Assembly: GCF_000009985.1 (NCBI RefSeq)
Contig: NC_007626.1
Location: 310,001-374,000, forward strand
Direction of reading: 5' to 3'
Length of the DNA stretch: 64,000 nucleotides
Origin: Paramagnetospirillum magneticum AMB-1
GTDB taxonomy: Bacteria > Pseudomonadota > Alphaproteobacteria > Rhodospirillales > Magnetospirillaceae
Both the position numbers and the translations under genes were made by a program. Below, piece after piece: positions 36,356-45,652 of the stretch. The first letter of the stretch is position 1; each line of letters opens with the position of its first letter. Under the pieces are notes generated by a model, which saw only the letters and a program-made list of their open reading frames with translations, was not told the DNA's origin and did no database searches.

Positions 36356-38017
36356 TTAATCCCGGGCGCCCGACAGCAGGCCGCGGGCGATGACCTGGGC
36401 CTGGATCTCGGCGGCACCCTCGAAGATGTTGAGGATGCGGGCATCACAGAGGATGCGCGAGATGGGGTATTCCTCGGCATAGCCGTTGCCGCCATGGACC
36501 TGCAGCGCGTTGTCGGCATTGGCCCAGGCGACGCGGGCGGCCAGCAGCTTGGCCATGCCGGCCTCGATGTCGCAGCGGTGGCCCTCGTCCTTCTCGCGGG
36601 CCGAGAAATAGGTGAGCTGGCGGGCGATCATGGTCTCCACCGCCATCCAGGCGATCTTGCCGCCGACGCGGGGGAACTCATAGATGGGCTTGCCGAACTG
36701 GACGCGCTCGTTGGCATACTTCAGGCCCACTTCCATGGCGCACTGAGCGACGCCCACGGCGCGGGCGGCGGTCTGGATGCGCGCCGATTCGAAGGTCTCC
36801 ATCAGCTGCTTGAAGCCCTGGCCCTCGACGCCGCCCAGCAGGTTGGCTGCCGGGACCTTGAAGCCGTCGAAGCCCAGCTCGTATTCCTTCATGCCGCGAT
36901 AGCCGAGAACCTTGATCTCGCCGCCGGTCATGCCTTCGGCCGGGAAGGGGTTGGCTTCGGTGCCGCGCGGCTTGGGCGCGATCATCATGGACAGGCCCTT
37001 CCAATCCTTGGTGTCGGGATTGGTGCGGACCAGCAGGGTCATCACGTCGGTGCGCGCCGCGTGGGTGATCCAGGTCTTGTTGCCGGTGACCACATATTCG
37101 TCACCCTGCTTCACCGCACGGGTGCGGAGCGAGCCCAGATCCGAGCCGGTATTGGGCTCGGTGAACACGGCGGTGGGCAGAATCTCGCCCGAGGCGATCT
37201 TGGGCAGCCATTCCTGCTTCTGCTCCTCGGTGCCGCCGAGGCGGATCAGCTCGCCGGCGATCTCGGAGCGGGTGCCCAGCGAGCCGACGCCGATATAGCC
37301 GCGCGACAGCTCCTCGGTGACCACGCACATGGACATCTTACCCAGGCCCAGCCCGCCGTATTCCTCGGGCAGGGTCAGGCCGAACACGCCCATCTCGGCC
37401 ACGTGATTGACCACCTCGATGGGAATCAGCTCGTCCTTGAGGTGCCATTCATGGGCATGGGGGATGACCTCGTTCTCGGCGAAGCTGCGGAACTGGTCGC
37501 GGATGAGGATCAGGGTCTCGTCTTCCAGGCCGGGCTCGCCGAAATGGTGGCCATCCTTGATCAGCTCGGCGATGCGGCTGCGCACCGCCGCCGTGCAGCC
37601 CTGGCGGCGCAGCACGTTGATCTCCTTGCAGGAGAGCTTGTGGATGGTGGGCGAATCCAGGCCCAGATCGGCCAGACGGACGATCTCGCCCTGGCTCATG
37701 GGGATGCCGCCATAGATCTGGGCGCAGTATTCGCCGAAGGCCGCCTGAAGCATCAGGGTCTCCAGCTCGCCCAGCTTGCCCTCGGCCTCCAGGCGCTTGG
37801 CCCAGCCCAGCATCTGCTGCAGCGCCGCCACATAGGTGGCCAGCCAGGCATAGCCGTGGGCGGCGGTCTGGTTGGCGTCGAACAGGGCGCCGTTGACCTT
37901 GCCGTCCTTGCTCACCATGGCGGTGACATTGGCCTTGGCCGCCAGCCGCAACGTGTCGACCACGGCAATTGCGGACTCGCAGGTGGGGATCAGATCGGGG
38001 AGCAGGATGGCGGTCAT
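36356..38017 (-). CDS. mcd: (2S)-methylsuccinyl-CoA dehydrogenase
   Basis: A 553-residue FAD acyl-CoA dehydrogenase. The dehydrogenase core starts near residue 150 (LILIRDQFRSFAENEVIPHA) with LPEEYGGLGLGKMSM, FTEPNTGSDLGSLRTRA and the C-terminal QVHGGNGYAEEYPISR; an N-terminal helical extension of about 150 residues is characteristic of methylsuccinyl-CoA dehydrogenase. Its place next to ccr supports that role: oxidation of methylsuccinyl-CoA to mesaconyl-CoA in the ethylmalonyl-CoA pathway. ATG 38017 has an AAGGACG site. A strong terminator separates it from ccr. Confidence 0.9.
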   Translation of the reverse strand: MTAILLPDLIPTCESAIAVVDTLRLAAKANVTAMVSKDGKVNGALFDANQTAAHGYAWLATYVAALQQMLGWAKRLEAEGKLGELETLMLQAAFGEYCAQIYGGIPMSQGEIVRLADLGLDSPTIHKLSCKEINVLRRQGCTAAVRSRIAELIKDGHHFGEPGLEDETLILIRDQFRSFAENEVIPHAHEWHLKDELIPIEVVNHVAEMGVFGLTLPEEYGGLGLGKMSMCVVTEELSRGYIGVGSLGTRSEIAGELIRLGGTEEQKQEWLPKIASGEILPTAVFTEPNTGSDLGSLRTRAVKQGDEYVVTGNKTWITHAARTDVMTLLVRTNPDTKDWKGLSMMIAPKPRGTEANPFPAEGMTGGEIKVLGYRGMKEYELGFDGFKVPAANLLGGVEGQGFKQLMETFESARIQTAARAVGVAQCAMEVGLKYANERVQFGKPIYEFPRVGGKIAWMAVETMIARQLTYFSAREKDEGHRCDIEAGMAKLLAARVAWANADNALQVHGGNGYAEEYPISRILCDARILNIFEGAAEIQAQVIARGLLSGARD

Positions 38018-38046
38018 GGCGGCGTCCTTAAAGACGATTGGAAATG

Positions 38047-38081
38047 AAAAAAACCCTCTCCCGGCGCCGGGAGAGGGTTTT
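38047..38081 (-). terminator. strong intrinsic terminator between ccr and mcd
   Basis: A perfect palindrome with 12-bp G/C arms (38054-38065 and 38066-38077), AAAA/TTTT flanks, and seven T residues following on the minus strand. It lies ten bases after the ccr stop. It can also act on the plus strand (TTTT). It implies that mcd is transcribed from its own promoter or by limited read-through. Confidence 0.9.
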
Positions 38082-38091
38082 CACTCAAGGC

Positions 38092-39348
<1,257 letters not shown>

Positions 39349-39563
39349 CCTAGAACTCCTTGACCCTCTGGACGACACTTCTCCGACGCGGCCGGCCTCG
39401 GCGCTCGGTACACCGCCTTTTAGCGTTTTGTCGCTTTCTTCGCAATGCACAAAATGATAGTTTGTTTCGCGAAGTCGGGGAAATGGGAAATTTTAGGTCG
39501 CCTGCGACCCCTAAGCCCTGACAAAGTTGCATTTTTTTGAATGGATTCAGTCTGGAGCGCCCG
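39349..39563. promoter_or_regulatory. divergent control region between ccr and ecm
   Basis: The 215 bases contain no gene and are less GC-rich than their surroundings. Visible elements are a loose inverted repeat CTTCGC (39438-39443) / GCGAAG (39469-39474) around ATGCACAAAATGATAGTTTG, a tight hairpin GGTCGC-CT-GCGACC (39496-39509) flanked by TTA and TAA, and a run of seven T near 39532. Regulators of acetate/ethylmalonyl-CoA genes would be expected to act here; I cannot assign a protein to either site. Exact promoters are not clear. Confidence 0.5.
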
Positions 39564-41561
39564 ATGACCGACAAGACCGCCCGCGAAGCCGCCGCCCCAT
39601 CGCGTGAGAAGCCCTGGCTGTTCCGCACCTATTCAGGCCATTCCTCAGCGGCCGAATCCAACAAGCTGTACCGGACCAACCTGACCAAGGGTCAGACCGG
39701 CCTGTCCATCGCCTTCGACCTGCCGACCCAGACCGGCTATGACAGCGACCACGTCCTGGCCAAGGGCGAAGTGGGCAAAGTGGGCGTTCCCGTCTGTCAC
39801 CTGGGCGACATGATGACGCTTTTCGAGGGCATTCCGCTCGAAAAGATGAATACCTCCATGACCATCAACGCCCCGGCGGCCTGGCTGCTGTCGCTGTACA
39901 TCGCCGCGGCCGAGCGCCAGGGAGCCAACCGTTCGGTGCTGAACGGCACCACCCAGAACGACGTCATCAAGGAATACCTGTCGCGCGGCACCTATATCTT
40001 CGCGCCGCAGCCCTCGCTGAAGCTGACCGGCGACGTGATCGCCTTCACCTATCGCGAGGTTCCCAAGTGGAACCCCATGAATGTCTGCTCCTATCACCTG
40101 CAGGAAGCCGGTGCGACGCCGGAGCAGGAATTGGCCTACGCCCTGGCCACCGCCGTGGCCGTGCTCGACACCGTGCGCCCCACGGTGCCCGCCGCCGATT
40201 TCGAGCAGGTGGTCAGCCGCATCAGCTTCTTCGTCAATGCCGGCATCCGCTTCGTGACCGAGCTGTGCAAGATGCGCGCCTTCACCGAGCTGTGGGACGA
40301 GATCTGTGTCGGCCGCTATGGCGTCAAGGACGAGAAGGCCCGGCGCTTCCGCTACGGCGTCCAGGTCAATTCCCTGGGGCTGACCGAGCAGCAGCCGGAG
40401 AACAACGTCTACCGCATCGTCATGGAGATGCTGGCGGTGGTGCTGTCCAAGAACGCCCGCGCCCGCGCCGTGCAGCTTCCCGCCTGGAACGAGGCCCTGG
40501 GGCTTCCCCGTCCGTGGGACCAGCAATGGTCGCTGCGCCTGCAGCAGATCATGGCCTACGAGACCGACCTGCTTGAGTTCGGCGACATCTTCGACGGCTC
40601 GCACGAGATCACCCGCAAGGTGGAGGCCCTCAAGGAGGGCGCCCGCGAGGAACTGGCGCGCATCGACGCCATGGGCGGCGCCGTCTCGGCGGTGGAATCC
40701 AGCTATATGAAGCAGAAGCTGGTGGAATCCAATGCGCGCCGCATCGGCGCCATCGAGACCGGCGAGCAGATCGTGGTCGGCGTCAACAAGTGGACCGAGA
40801 CCGAGCCCAGCCCGCTGACCACCGGCGAAGGCTCCATCATGACCGTCGATCCCAAGGCCGAGGCCGAGCAGATCGAGCGCCTCAAGGCCTTCCGCGCGGC
40901 CCGCGACGCCAAGGCGGTGGACAAGGCCCTGGCCGAACTGCGCTCGGCGGCGAACGAAGGCCGCAATGTGATGGAGCCCTCCATCGCCGCCGCCCATGCC
41001 GGCGTCACCACCGGCGAATGGGCCCAGTGCCTGCGCGACGTGTTCGGCGAATACCGCGCTCCCACCGGCGTGGCCCGCGCCGCCGCCGAGGTTAAGGGCG
41101 AGAAGATGGGCGCCGTGCGCGCCAAGGTCGAGGCGGTTTCGGCCAAGCTGGGCCGCCGGGTCAAGATCCTGGTGGGCAAGCCCGGCCTGGACGGCCATTC
41201 CAACGGCGCCGAGCAGATCGCCGTGCGGGCCCGCGATGCCGGCATGGAGGTGGTCTACGAGGGGATTCGCCTGACCCCGGCCCAGATCGTCAACGCCGCC
41301 CTGGAAGAAGGCGTCCACGTGGTGGGCCTGTCCATCCTGTCGGGCAGCCACGTGCCGCTGGTCACCGAGGTGCTGGAGCGCATGAAGGCCGCCGGTCTAT
41401 CGGACATTCCCGTGGTGGCGGGCGGCATCATTCCGCCCGAGGACGAGAAGGTGCTGCTGGCCGCCGGCTGTGCCCGCATCTACACGCCCAAGGATTACGA
41501 CATCACCGCCATCATGGGCGACATCGTCGCCCTGCTGGATGCTTCGCCCAAGGCGGCGTGA
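39564..41561 (+). CDS. ecm: ethylmalonyl-CoA mutase (coenzyme B12-dependent)
   Basis: A 665-residue single-chain acyl-CoA mutase. The catalytic barrel begins RTYSGHSSAAESNKLYR, with IAFDLPTQTGYDSDH and TMTINAPAAW-type blocks (STAPAAW position read as SMTINAPAAW). The C-terminal B12 domain has DGHSNG (the DxHxxG cobalt-ligand motif) and GLSILSGSH. Methylmalonyl-CoA mutase is the alternative, but adjacency to ccr and mcd favours ethylmalonyl-CoA, converted to methylsuccinyl-CoA. ATG 39564 is chosen over an ATG nine codons upstream. The cofactor would come from pathways including the cob genes at 18-26 kb. Confidence 0.92.
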   Translation: MTDKTAREAAAPSREKPWLFRTYSGHSSAAESNKLYRTNLTKGQTGLSIAFDLPTQTGYDSDHVLAKGEVGKVGVPVCHLGDMMTLFEGIPLEKMNTSMTINAPAAWLLSLYIAAAERQGANRSVLNGTTQNDVIKEYLSRGTYIFAPQPSLKLTGDVIAFTYREVPKWNPMNVCSYHLQEAGATPEQELAYALATAVAVLDTVRPTVPAADFEQVVSRISFFVNAGIRFVTELCKMRAFTELWDEICVGRYGVKDEKARRFRYGVQVNSLGLTEQQPENNVYRIVMEMLAVVLSKNARARAVQLPAWNEALGLPRPWDQQWSLRLQQIMAYETDLLEFGDIFDGSHEITRKVEALKEGAREELARIDAMGGAVSAVESSYMKQKLVESNARRIGAIETGEQIVVGVNKWTETEPSPLTTGEGSIMTVDPKAEAEQIERLKAFRAARDAKAVDKALAELRSAANEGRNVMEPSIAAAHAGVTTGEWAQCLRDVFGEYRAPTGVARAAAEVKGEKMGAVRAKVEAVSAKLGRRVKILVGKPGLDGHSNGAEQIAVRARDAGMEVVYEGIRLTPAQIVNAALEEGVHVVGLSILSGSHVPLVTEVLERMKAAGLSDIPVVAGGIIPPEDEKVLLAAGCARIYTPKDYDITAIMGDIVALLDASPKAA

Positions 41562-41573
41562 GGGACGAAGGGC

Positions 41574-41607
41574 AAGGTGCGAAGGGACTCGTCCCTTCGC
41601 GCATCCC
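41574..41607 (+). repeat. dispersed GCGAAGGGA hairpin repeat, copy 2
   Basis: A perfect 10-bp stem GCGAAGGGAC/GTCCCTTCGC (41579-41588 with 41591-41600, 2-base loop), flanked by AAGGT and GCATCCC. It matches copy 1 at 35515-35549 read on the other strand. It lies 17 bases after the ecm stop in ecm's orientation, without a T-tract, so it is more likely a 3'-end stabiliser or repeat than a classic terminator. Confidence 0.8.
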
Positions 41608-41659
41608 ATAAATAAAAGGCGAGGGGGCCATCCGGGGAAAAATGGCCGGCCCCCTCGCC
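41608..41659 (-). terminator. intrinsic terminator for the arsC-like gene
   Basis: A 12-bp perfect stem GGCGAGGGGGCC/GGCCCCCTCGCC (41618-41629 with 41648-41659) with an inner GGCCAT/ATGGCC alternative. Read on the minus strand it is followed by TTTTATTTAT, so it terminates transcripts coming from 41766. On the plus strand it is followed by AAAA, so it is not a terminator for ecm. Confidence 0.8.
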
Positions 41660-41765
41660 AAAAGCCGTCTTCCCTGACGAGGAGGAGACTGCTCTTCCGG
41701 CAATCTATACCGATTCCAACTTTGCCGCCAAGGGGCGGAGGGTTGCGTTTGCGTGAAGGCCGCCC

Positions 41766-42113
41766 TTACAGAATCGCCAGCACGCTTTCCGGTGGGCGGC
41801 CCAGCGCCGCCTTGGTCGCCGTGACCACGATGGGGCGCTCGATGACCATGGGATTGGCGACCATGGCCGCGATCAGGGCGGAATCGTCCAGGCTGGACGG
41901 GTCGACGCCGGCCTCGGCGGCTTCCTTCTTGCGCAGGATCTCGGCCGGGCGCTTGCCCAGCAGTCCCAGGATGCGGGCCAACTCGGCGGCCGAGGGCGGT
42001 TCCTTCAGATAGTCCACGATGGTCGGGCTGATGCCCTTATCCTCGATCAGCTTCAGCGTATCGCGCGACTTGCCGCAGCGCGGGTTGTGATAGATGGTGA
42101 CCTGACCGGACAT
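41766..42113 (-). CDS. arsC: ArsC-family arsenate reductase (glutaredoxin-coupled)
   Basis: A 115-residue thioredoxin-fold protein: IYHNPRCGKSRDTL with the reactive Cys13, then RPIVV near residue 93 for the substrate arginine region. It reduces arsenate to arsenite with glutathione/glutaredoxin. No arsenite pump or ArsR regulator is nearby, so it may belong to the general ArsC/YfgD-like group. ATG 42113 has a GAGGATCGAGG site; the longer frame reaches into mscS antisense and is noise. It is divergent from mscS with a 28-base gap. Confidence 0.9.
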   Translation of the reverse strand: MSGQVTIYHNPRCGKSRDTLKLIEDKGISPTIVDYLKEPPSAAELARILGLLGKRPAEILRKKEAAEAGVDPSSLDDSALIAAMVANPMVIERPIVVTATKAALGRPPESVLAIL

Positions 42114-42141
42114 GCCTCGATCCTCGGAGCGGTTAAAGACG

Positions 42142-43422
42142 ATGAGTGCTGTTGCCCATAATGGCGTCTTGCGGCGCCTGTTCGCCACCGTGTTGTTGCT
42201 GGTCTCCCTGGGCGGCGGCGCCCTGGCCCAGACGGCCGCCCCACCGGCGCCTCCCCCGGCGTTGCCCGCCGCCGTCCCGGAACTGCCCGGCCAGATCAAC
42301 GCCATCGGCGACAAGGCCGCCGACGTGATGGTGCAGAAGATGGTCGACCATTCGGGGCGCGACCAGTGGGGACACACGGCGGTCATCGTCGTCCTGACCC
42401 TGGCGGTGGCGTTCGGCGCCGACCGGCTGTCGCGGGGCGCCTGGCACCGTTTCGCCGGGCGGCGGCTGTCCGACGAGCAGCGCCTGCGCATCCGCCAGCG
42501 CCTGGGCTGGCTGCGCCGCATCCTGCTGGGCGGCCTGGGCACGGCGGTCGGCCTGATGGTGGTCCAGTCGCTGGGCGTCTACAATGTGCTGGCAGTGGTG
42601 GGATCGGAATGGGGGCGGCGCATCCTCTCCGGCCTGATCAATATCGTCCTGGTGCTGGCCCTGGCCGTGGTGTTCTGGGAGGTCCTGCGGGCCGCCATCG
42701 AACGCTATCTGTCCGCCACCGATTCCGACGGCAACCAGCTGCAGCGCTCGGGCCGGGTGCGGACCCTGCTGCCCCTGGTGCGCAACGCCGCCTTCATCAT
42801 GCTGGTGATCTCGGTGGGACTGATCGTCCTGTCGGAAATCGGCGTCAACATCGCTCCGCTGCTGGCCGGCGCCGGTGTGCTGGGCATCGCCATCGGCTTC
42901 GGGTCGCAAAAGCTGGTCCAGGACATCATCACCGGCGCCTTCGTGCTGTTCGAGGACACCATGGCGGTGGGTGACGCGGTCAAGGTGGGCGAGCATGTGG
43001 GGACGGTGGAGGCCATCTCCATCCGCGCCATCAAGATCCGCGACGGCAACGGCGCCTTGCACACCGTGCCGTTCGGCGCCGTCTCCACCGTGGTCAATTC
43101 CAGCCGCGGCTTCAATTATGCCGCCATGGACATTCCGGTGGCCTATGAGGTGGAGACCGACAAGGCGGCGGCGGTGATCACCGATCTGGGAGCCGAGATG
43201 CGGGCCGAGGCCGGTTGGGGCGCCATGATGATCGATCCCGTCGAGGTGCAGGGCGTCGAACGCTTCGATGCCGCCTCGGTGGTGCTGCGGGTGCGGATCA
43301 AGACCACGCCGGGCGACCGGGTCACCCTGATCCGCGAGTTCAACCGCCGCCTGAAGCAGCGCTTCGACGCGGCGGGCATCGCCATGAGCTCGCCCCAGGC
43401 CCAGAAGGTCGTGTCACACTGA
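42142..43422 (+). CDS. MscS-family mechanosensitive ion channel
   Basis: A 426-residue inner-membrane channel. A signal peptide (residues 1-29, ending GGGALAQ) and a Pro/Ala linker precede about four to five helices. The pore helix and beta domain are clear: LLAGAGVLGIAIGFGSQKLV followed by DIITGAFVLFEDTMAVGD and VPFGAVSTVVNSSRG. It has more N-terminal helices than E. coli MscS. It should open on osmotic downshock. Its end overlaps the convergent recX by nine bases. Confidence 0.93.
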   Translation: MSAVAHNGVLRRLFATVLLLVSLGGGALAQTAAPPAPPPALPAAVPELPGQINAIGDKAADVMVQKMVDHSGRDQWGHTAVIVVLTLAVAFGADRLSRGAWHRFAGRRLSDEQRLRIRQRLGWLRRILLGGLGTAVGLMVVQSLGVYNVLAVVGSEWGRRILSGLINIVLVLALAVVFWEVLRAAIERYLSATDSDGNQLQRSGRVRTLLPLVRNAAFIMLVISVGLIVLSEIGVNIAPLLAGAGVLGIAIGFGSQKLVQDIITGAFVLFEDTMAVGDAVKVGEHVGTVEAISIRAIKIRDGNGALHTVPFGAVSTVVNSSRGFNYAAMDIPVAYEVETDKAAAVITDLGAEMRAEAGWGAMMIDPVEVQGVERFDAASVVLRVRIKTTPGDRVTLIREFNRRLKQRFDAAGIAMSSPQAQKVVSH

Positions 43423-43962
43423 CGGCGGCGCCTCGGCTTCGACCACCGCGCGGGCGATCTCCCAGGAGAAGCCGGCGCGGCCCAGGGTGGCCAGGTCCTT
43501 GGCCCGGAACTCGGCCCGCTTGTCGGCGGGGCGAAAGGGGCCGAGGCGGCGCCGCCGCGCCAGGGTGAAGGCGGCGGCCAGTTCGGAATCGGGCTCCTGC
43601 TCCGCCAGGGCGGCGGCGGCGGTGTCGGCCTCGATGCCCTTGGCGGCCAGGGTGGCGGAAATCAGCCGGGCGCTGGCGCCCTTGCGCCGCAAGCCCCGCA
43701 CCTTGATCTCGGCATAGGCGGAATCGTCCAGATAGCCGAGACCGGCCAGTTTGGCGATCGCCGCCTCGACCAGGGGGATGGCGTCCTCGCGCTCGCCGCC
43801 CCAATGGGCCAGGGAACGGTCAACCTTGCGCATGAGCACCCGGCGCAGATTGGCCCTGGACGAGGAATAGCGTTCGAGATAATGCAGCGCTGCATTCTCG
43901 AGGTAAGATGGCGTGATCCTGGACGGGGGGCGCCCAAGGGTCTTGGGGGTGGGGGCAGTCAT
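43414..43962 (-). CDS. recX: RecX-family regulatory protein
   Basis: A 182-residue basic helical protein with the RecX pattern: ALHYLERYSSSRANLRRVLMRK, then LGYLDDSAYAEIKVRGLRRKG and LAAKGI. RecX binds RecA filaments and limits recombination. recA itself is not in this window. The protein starts with a Pro-rich tail MTAPTPKTLGRPPSRITPSY. It is divergent from the ABC-2 permease gene with only 15 bases between start codons. Confidence 0.88.
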   Translation of the reverse strand: MTAPTPKTLGRPPSRITPSYLENAALHYLERYSSSRANLRRVLMRKVDRSLAHWGGEREDAIPLVEAAIAKLAGLGYLDDSAYAEIKVRGLRRKGASARLISATLAAKGIEADTAAAALAEQEPDSELAAAFTLARRRRLGPFRPADKRAEFRAKDLATLGRAGFSWEIARAVVEAEAPPSV

Positions 43963-43977
43963 GGAAGCGAGTGTAGC

Positions 43978-44790
43978 ATGAGAGACGACGTCGACATCCT
44001 TCCGCCCGTTCCCCGGTCCTATGGAGCGGTCAACTGGCTGGGCACCTGGACCCTTCTGATGAAGGAGGTGCGGCGCTTTCTCAAGGTCTATTTCCAGACC
44101 ATCGTCGCCCCGGTGGTCACCACCTTGCTGTTCCTCTCGGTGTTCGCCCTGGCGCTGGGACCGGTGGCGGCCCAGGTCAAGGGCGTGCCTTTCGTCCAGT
44201 TCCTGGCGCCCGGCCTAATCATGATGGCCATCGTCCAGAACGCCTTCGCCAATACCTCGTCCTCCATCATCATCGCCAAGGTCCAGGGCAATATCGTCGA
44301 CATGCTGATGCCGCCGCTGACCGGGGCCGAGCAGACGGCGGCGGTGGCCCTGGGCGGCGTGGCCCGCGGCGTGGCGGTGGGCATCGCCGTCGGCTGTTCC
44401 ATGGCGCTGTTCGTGCCCATGCCGGTGCACAATCCGGCGCTGATCGCCTATCACGCCGTGATGGGGTCGCTGATGCTGTCGCTGCTGGGCATGATGGGCG
44501 GCATCTGGGCCGACAAGTTCGACCACATGGCGGCGGTGACCAATTTCATCGTGACGCCGCTGTCCTTCCTGTCGGGGACTTTCTACTCCATCGAGCGCCT
44601 GCCCCAGACCTTCCACGCCATCGCCCTGGTCAATCCGTTCTTCTACATGATCGACGGCTTCCGGGCGGGCTTCATCGGCGTCAGCGACGGCTCGGTGGCG
44701 GTGGGGGTGGCGGCCATGGCGGTCGCCGATCTGGTTCTGCTGCTGATCACCTGGCGCATGCTCGATACCGGGTACAAGCTGAAAAGCTAG
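43978..44790 (+). CDS. ABC-2 type transporter permease
   Basis: A 270-residue, six-helix membrane protein of the ABC-2 (NodJ/DrrB/YadH-like) family: EVRRFLKVYFQTIVAPVVTT at the first helix, FLAPGLIMMAIVQNAF and the signature PLSFLSGTFYSIERLPQTFH. Members export polysaccharides, drugs or lipids with a separate ATPase. No ATPase gene is adjacent: neighbours are recX (divergent) and a regulator (convergent, 4-base overlap). The ATG 43978 has a GGAAGCGAG site. Confidence 0.9.
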   Translation: MRDDVDILPPVPRSYGAVNWLGTWTLLMKEVRRFLKVYFQTIVAPVVTTLLFLSVFALALGPVAAQVKGVPFVQFLAPGLIMMAIVQNAFANTSSSIIIAKVQGNIVDMLMPPLTGAEQTAAVALGGVARGVAVGIAVGCSMALFVPMPVHNPALIAYHAVMGSLMLSLLGMMGGIWADKFDHMAAVTNFIVTPLSFLSGTFYSIERLPQTFHAIALVNPFFYMIDGFRAGFIGVSDGSVAVGVAAMAVADLVLLLITWRMLDTGYKLKS

Positions 44791-45563
44791 AACTCTTCCC
44801 CGTCCATGGGGACCAGGCTGACCAGCTTGATGTCCGCATTGGCCGCAAGGATGAGGGTGGATTGATGGAACCGGCGGGCCGGATTTAGGAAACTGCGCTC
44901 GCCGCCCTCGCGGTCCAGAACGGCCTGCTCGTGCCAAAGTGTCCGGAACGCCTGCGACTGGGCGGCCAGGCTTTCCACAAGCGCCTGCAGCGCGGGATCG
45001 CGCAGGCGGCGGCTGAAATCGGCGCGGAACTCGGCCACCACCCGGTGGGCGCGCTGATCCCAATCGGCGATCAGGCGTGGGGCCGCGGGCGAGAGGAAGA
45101 TGAAGCGCAGCAGGTTCCGGTCGTGGTCGCCGTCAAGCCAGCCGGTGAAAAGCCGGGATGCGGCGGAATTCCAGGCCCGCGCCGTCCAGGTCCGGTCGAG
45201 CAGATAGGCGGGGACGTTCATGTGCCCGGGCAGCGCCAACACCGCCGGCGGTATGCCGTCGTCGCTGGCCACCGGCGACACGGGATCGCGGCGGCCCGCC
45301 AGTTCAAACAGATAGCCCCGCTCGGCGGGAGCCAGATGCAGCGCTTCCGCCAATCGCGCCAGGGCATGGGGCGATGCCGAGACGTCGCGTCCCTGCTCGA
45401 GCCAGGTGATCCAGGTCAGGCTGACGCCACAGGCCTCGGCAAGCTCCTCCCGTCGCCAGCCGGGCGTGCGCCGGCGGCCGAGGGCCAGGGGTGGCGGCGG
45501 CAGCCGCTCGCGGTGGCTTCTGAGGAAAGCGCCCAGGGCGCGGCGGGGGTCAACGGGAAGCAT
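44787..45563 (-). CDS. XRE-family regulator with MmyB-like ligand-binding domain
   Basis: A 258-residue DNA-binding protein. The HTH is at about residues 30-65 (RREELAEACGVSLTWITWLEQG), and the C-terminal PAS-like MmyB domain carries PAYLLDRTWTARAWNSAASRLF and RDPALQALVESL. Such regulators bind fatty acids or unknown small ligands and often control a divergent neighbour. ATG 45563 lies about 30 bases beyond a TACAAT -10-like element; an in-frame ATG at 45593 would overlap that element and is less likely. The methyltransferase gene opposite is the likely target. Confidence 0.87.
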   Translation of the reverse strand: MLPVDPRRALGAFLRSHRERLPPPPLALGRRRTPGWRREELAEACGVSLTWITWLEQGRDVSASPHALARLAEALHLAPAERGYLFELAGRRDPVSPVASDDGIPPAVLALPGHMNVPAYLLDRTWTARAWNSAASRLFTGWLDGDHDRNLLRFIFLSPAAPRLIADWDQRAHRVVAEFRADFSRRLRDPALQALVESLAAQSQAFRTLWHEQAVLDREGGERSFLNPARRFHQSTLILAANADIKLVSLVPMDGEEF

Positions 45564-45652
45564 GGTGGCGAATATACTAGGATAAACCGCCATATTGTAC
45601 CAGTGTATTAGCCGATCCAAGCTGTCCGTCCCGATGATCCGAGGAGGTGGAC
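45564..45652. promoter_or_regulatory. divergent promoter region, regulator/methyltransferase
   Basis: This 89-base gap is AT-richer than its flanks. On the minus strand TACAAT (45594-45599) with TTGGAT 15 bases upstream could drive the regulator. The plus strand carries an excellent GAGGAGG site (45641-45647) for the methyltransferase. An operator of the XRE protein probably lies here, but no clear palindrome was found. Confidence 0.5.

Noticed and set aside
41618..41659. Terminator for ecm on the plus strand
   Set aside because: The stem is followed by A residues on the plus strand; the T-tract is on the minus strand, so it serves the arsC-like gene.
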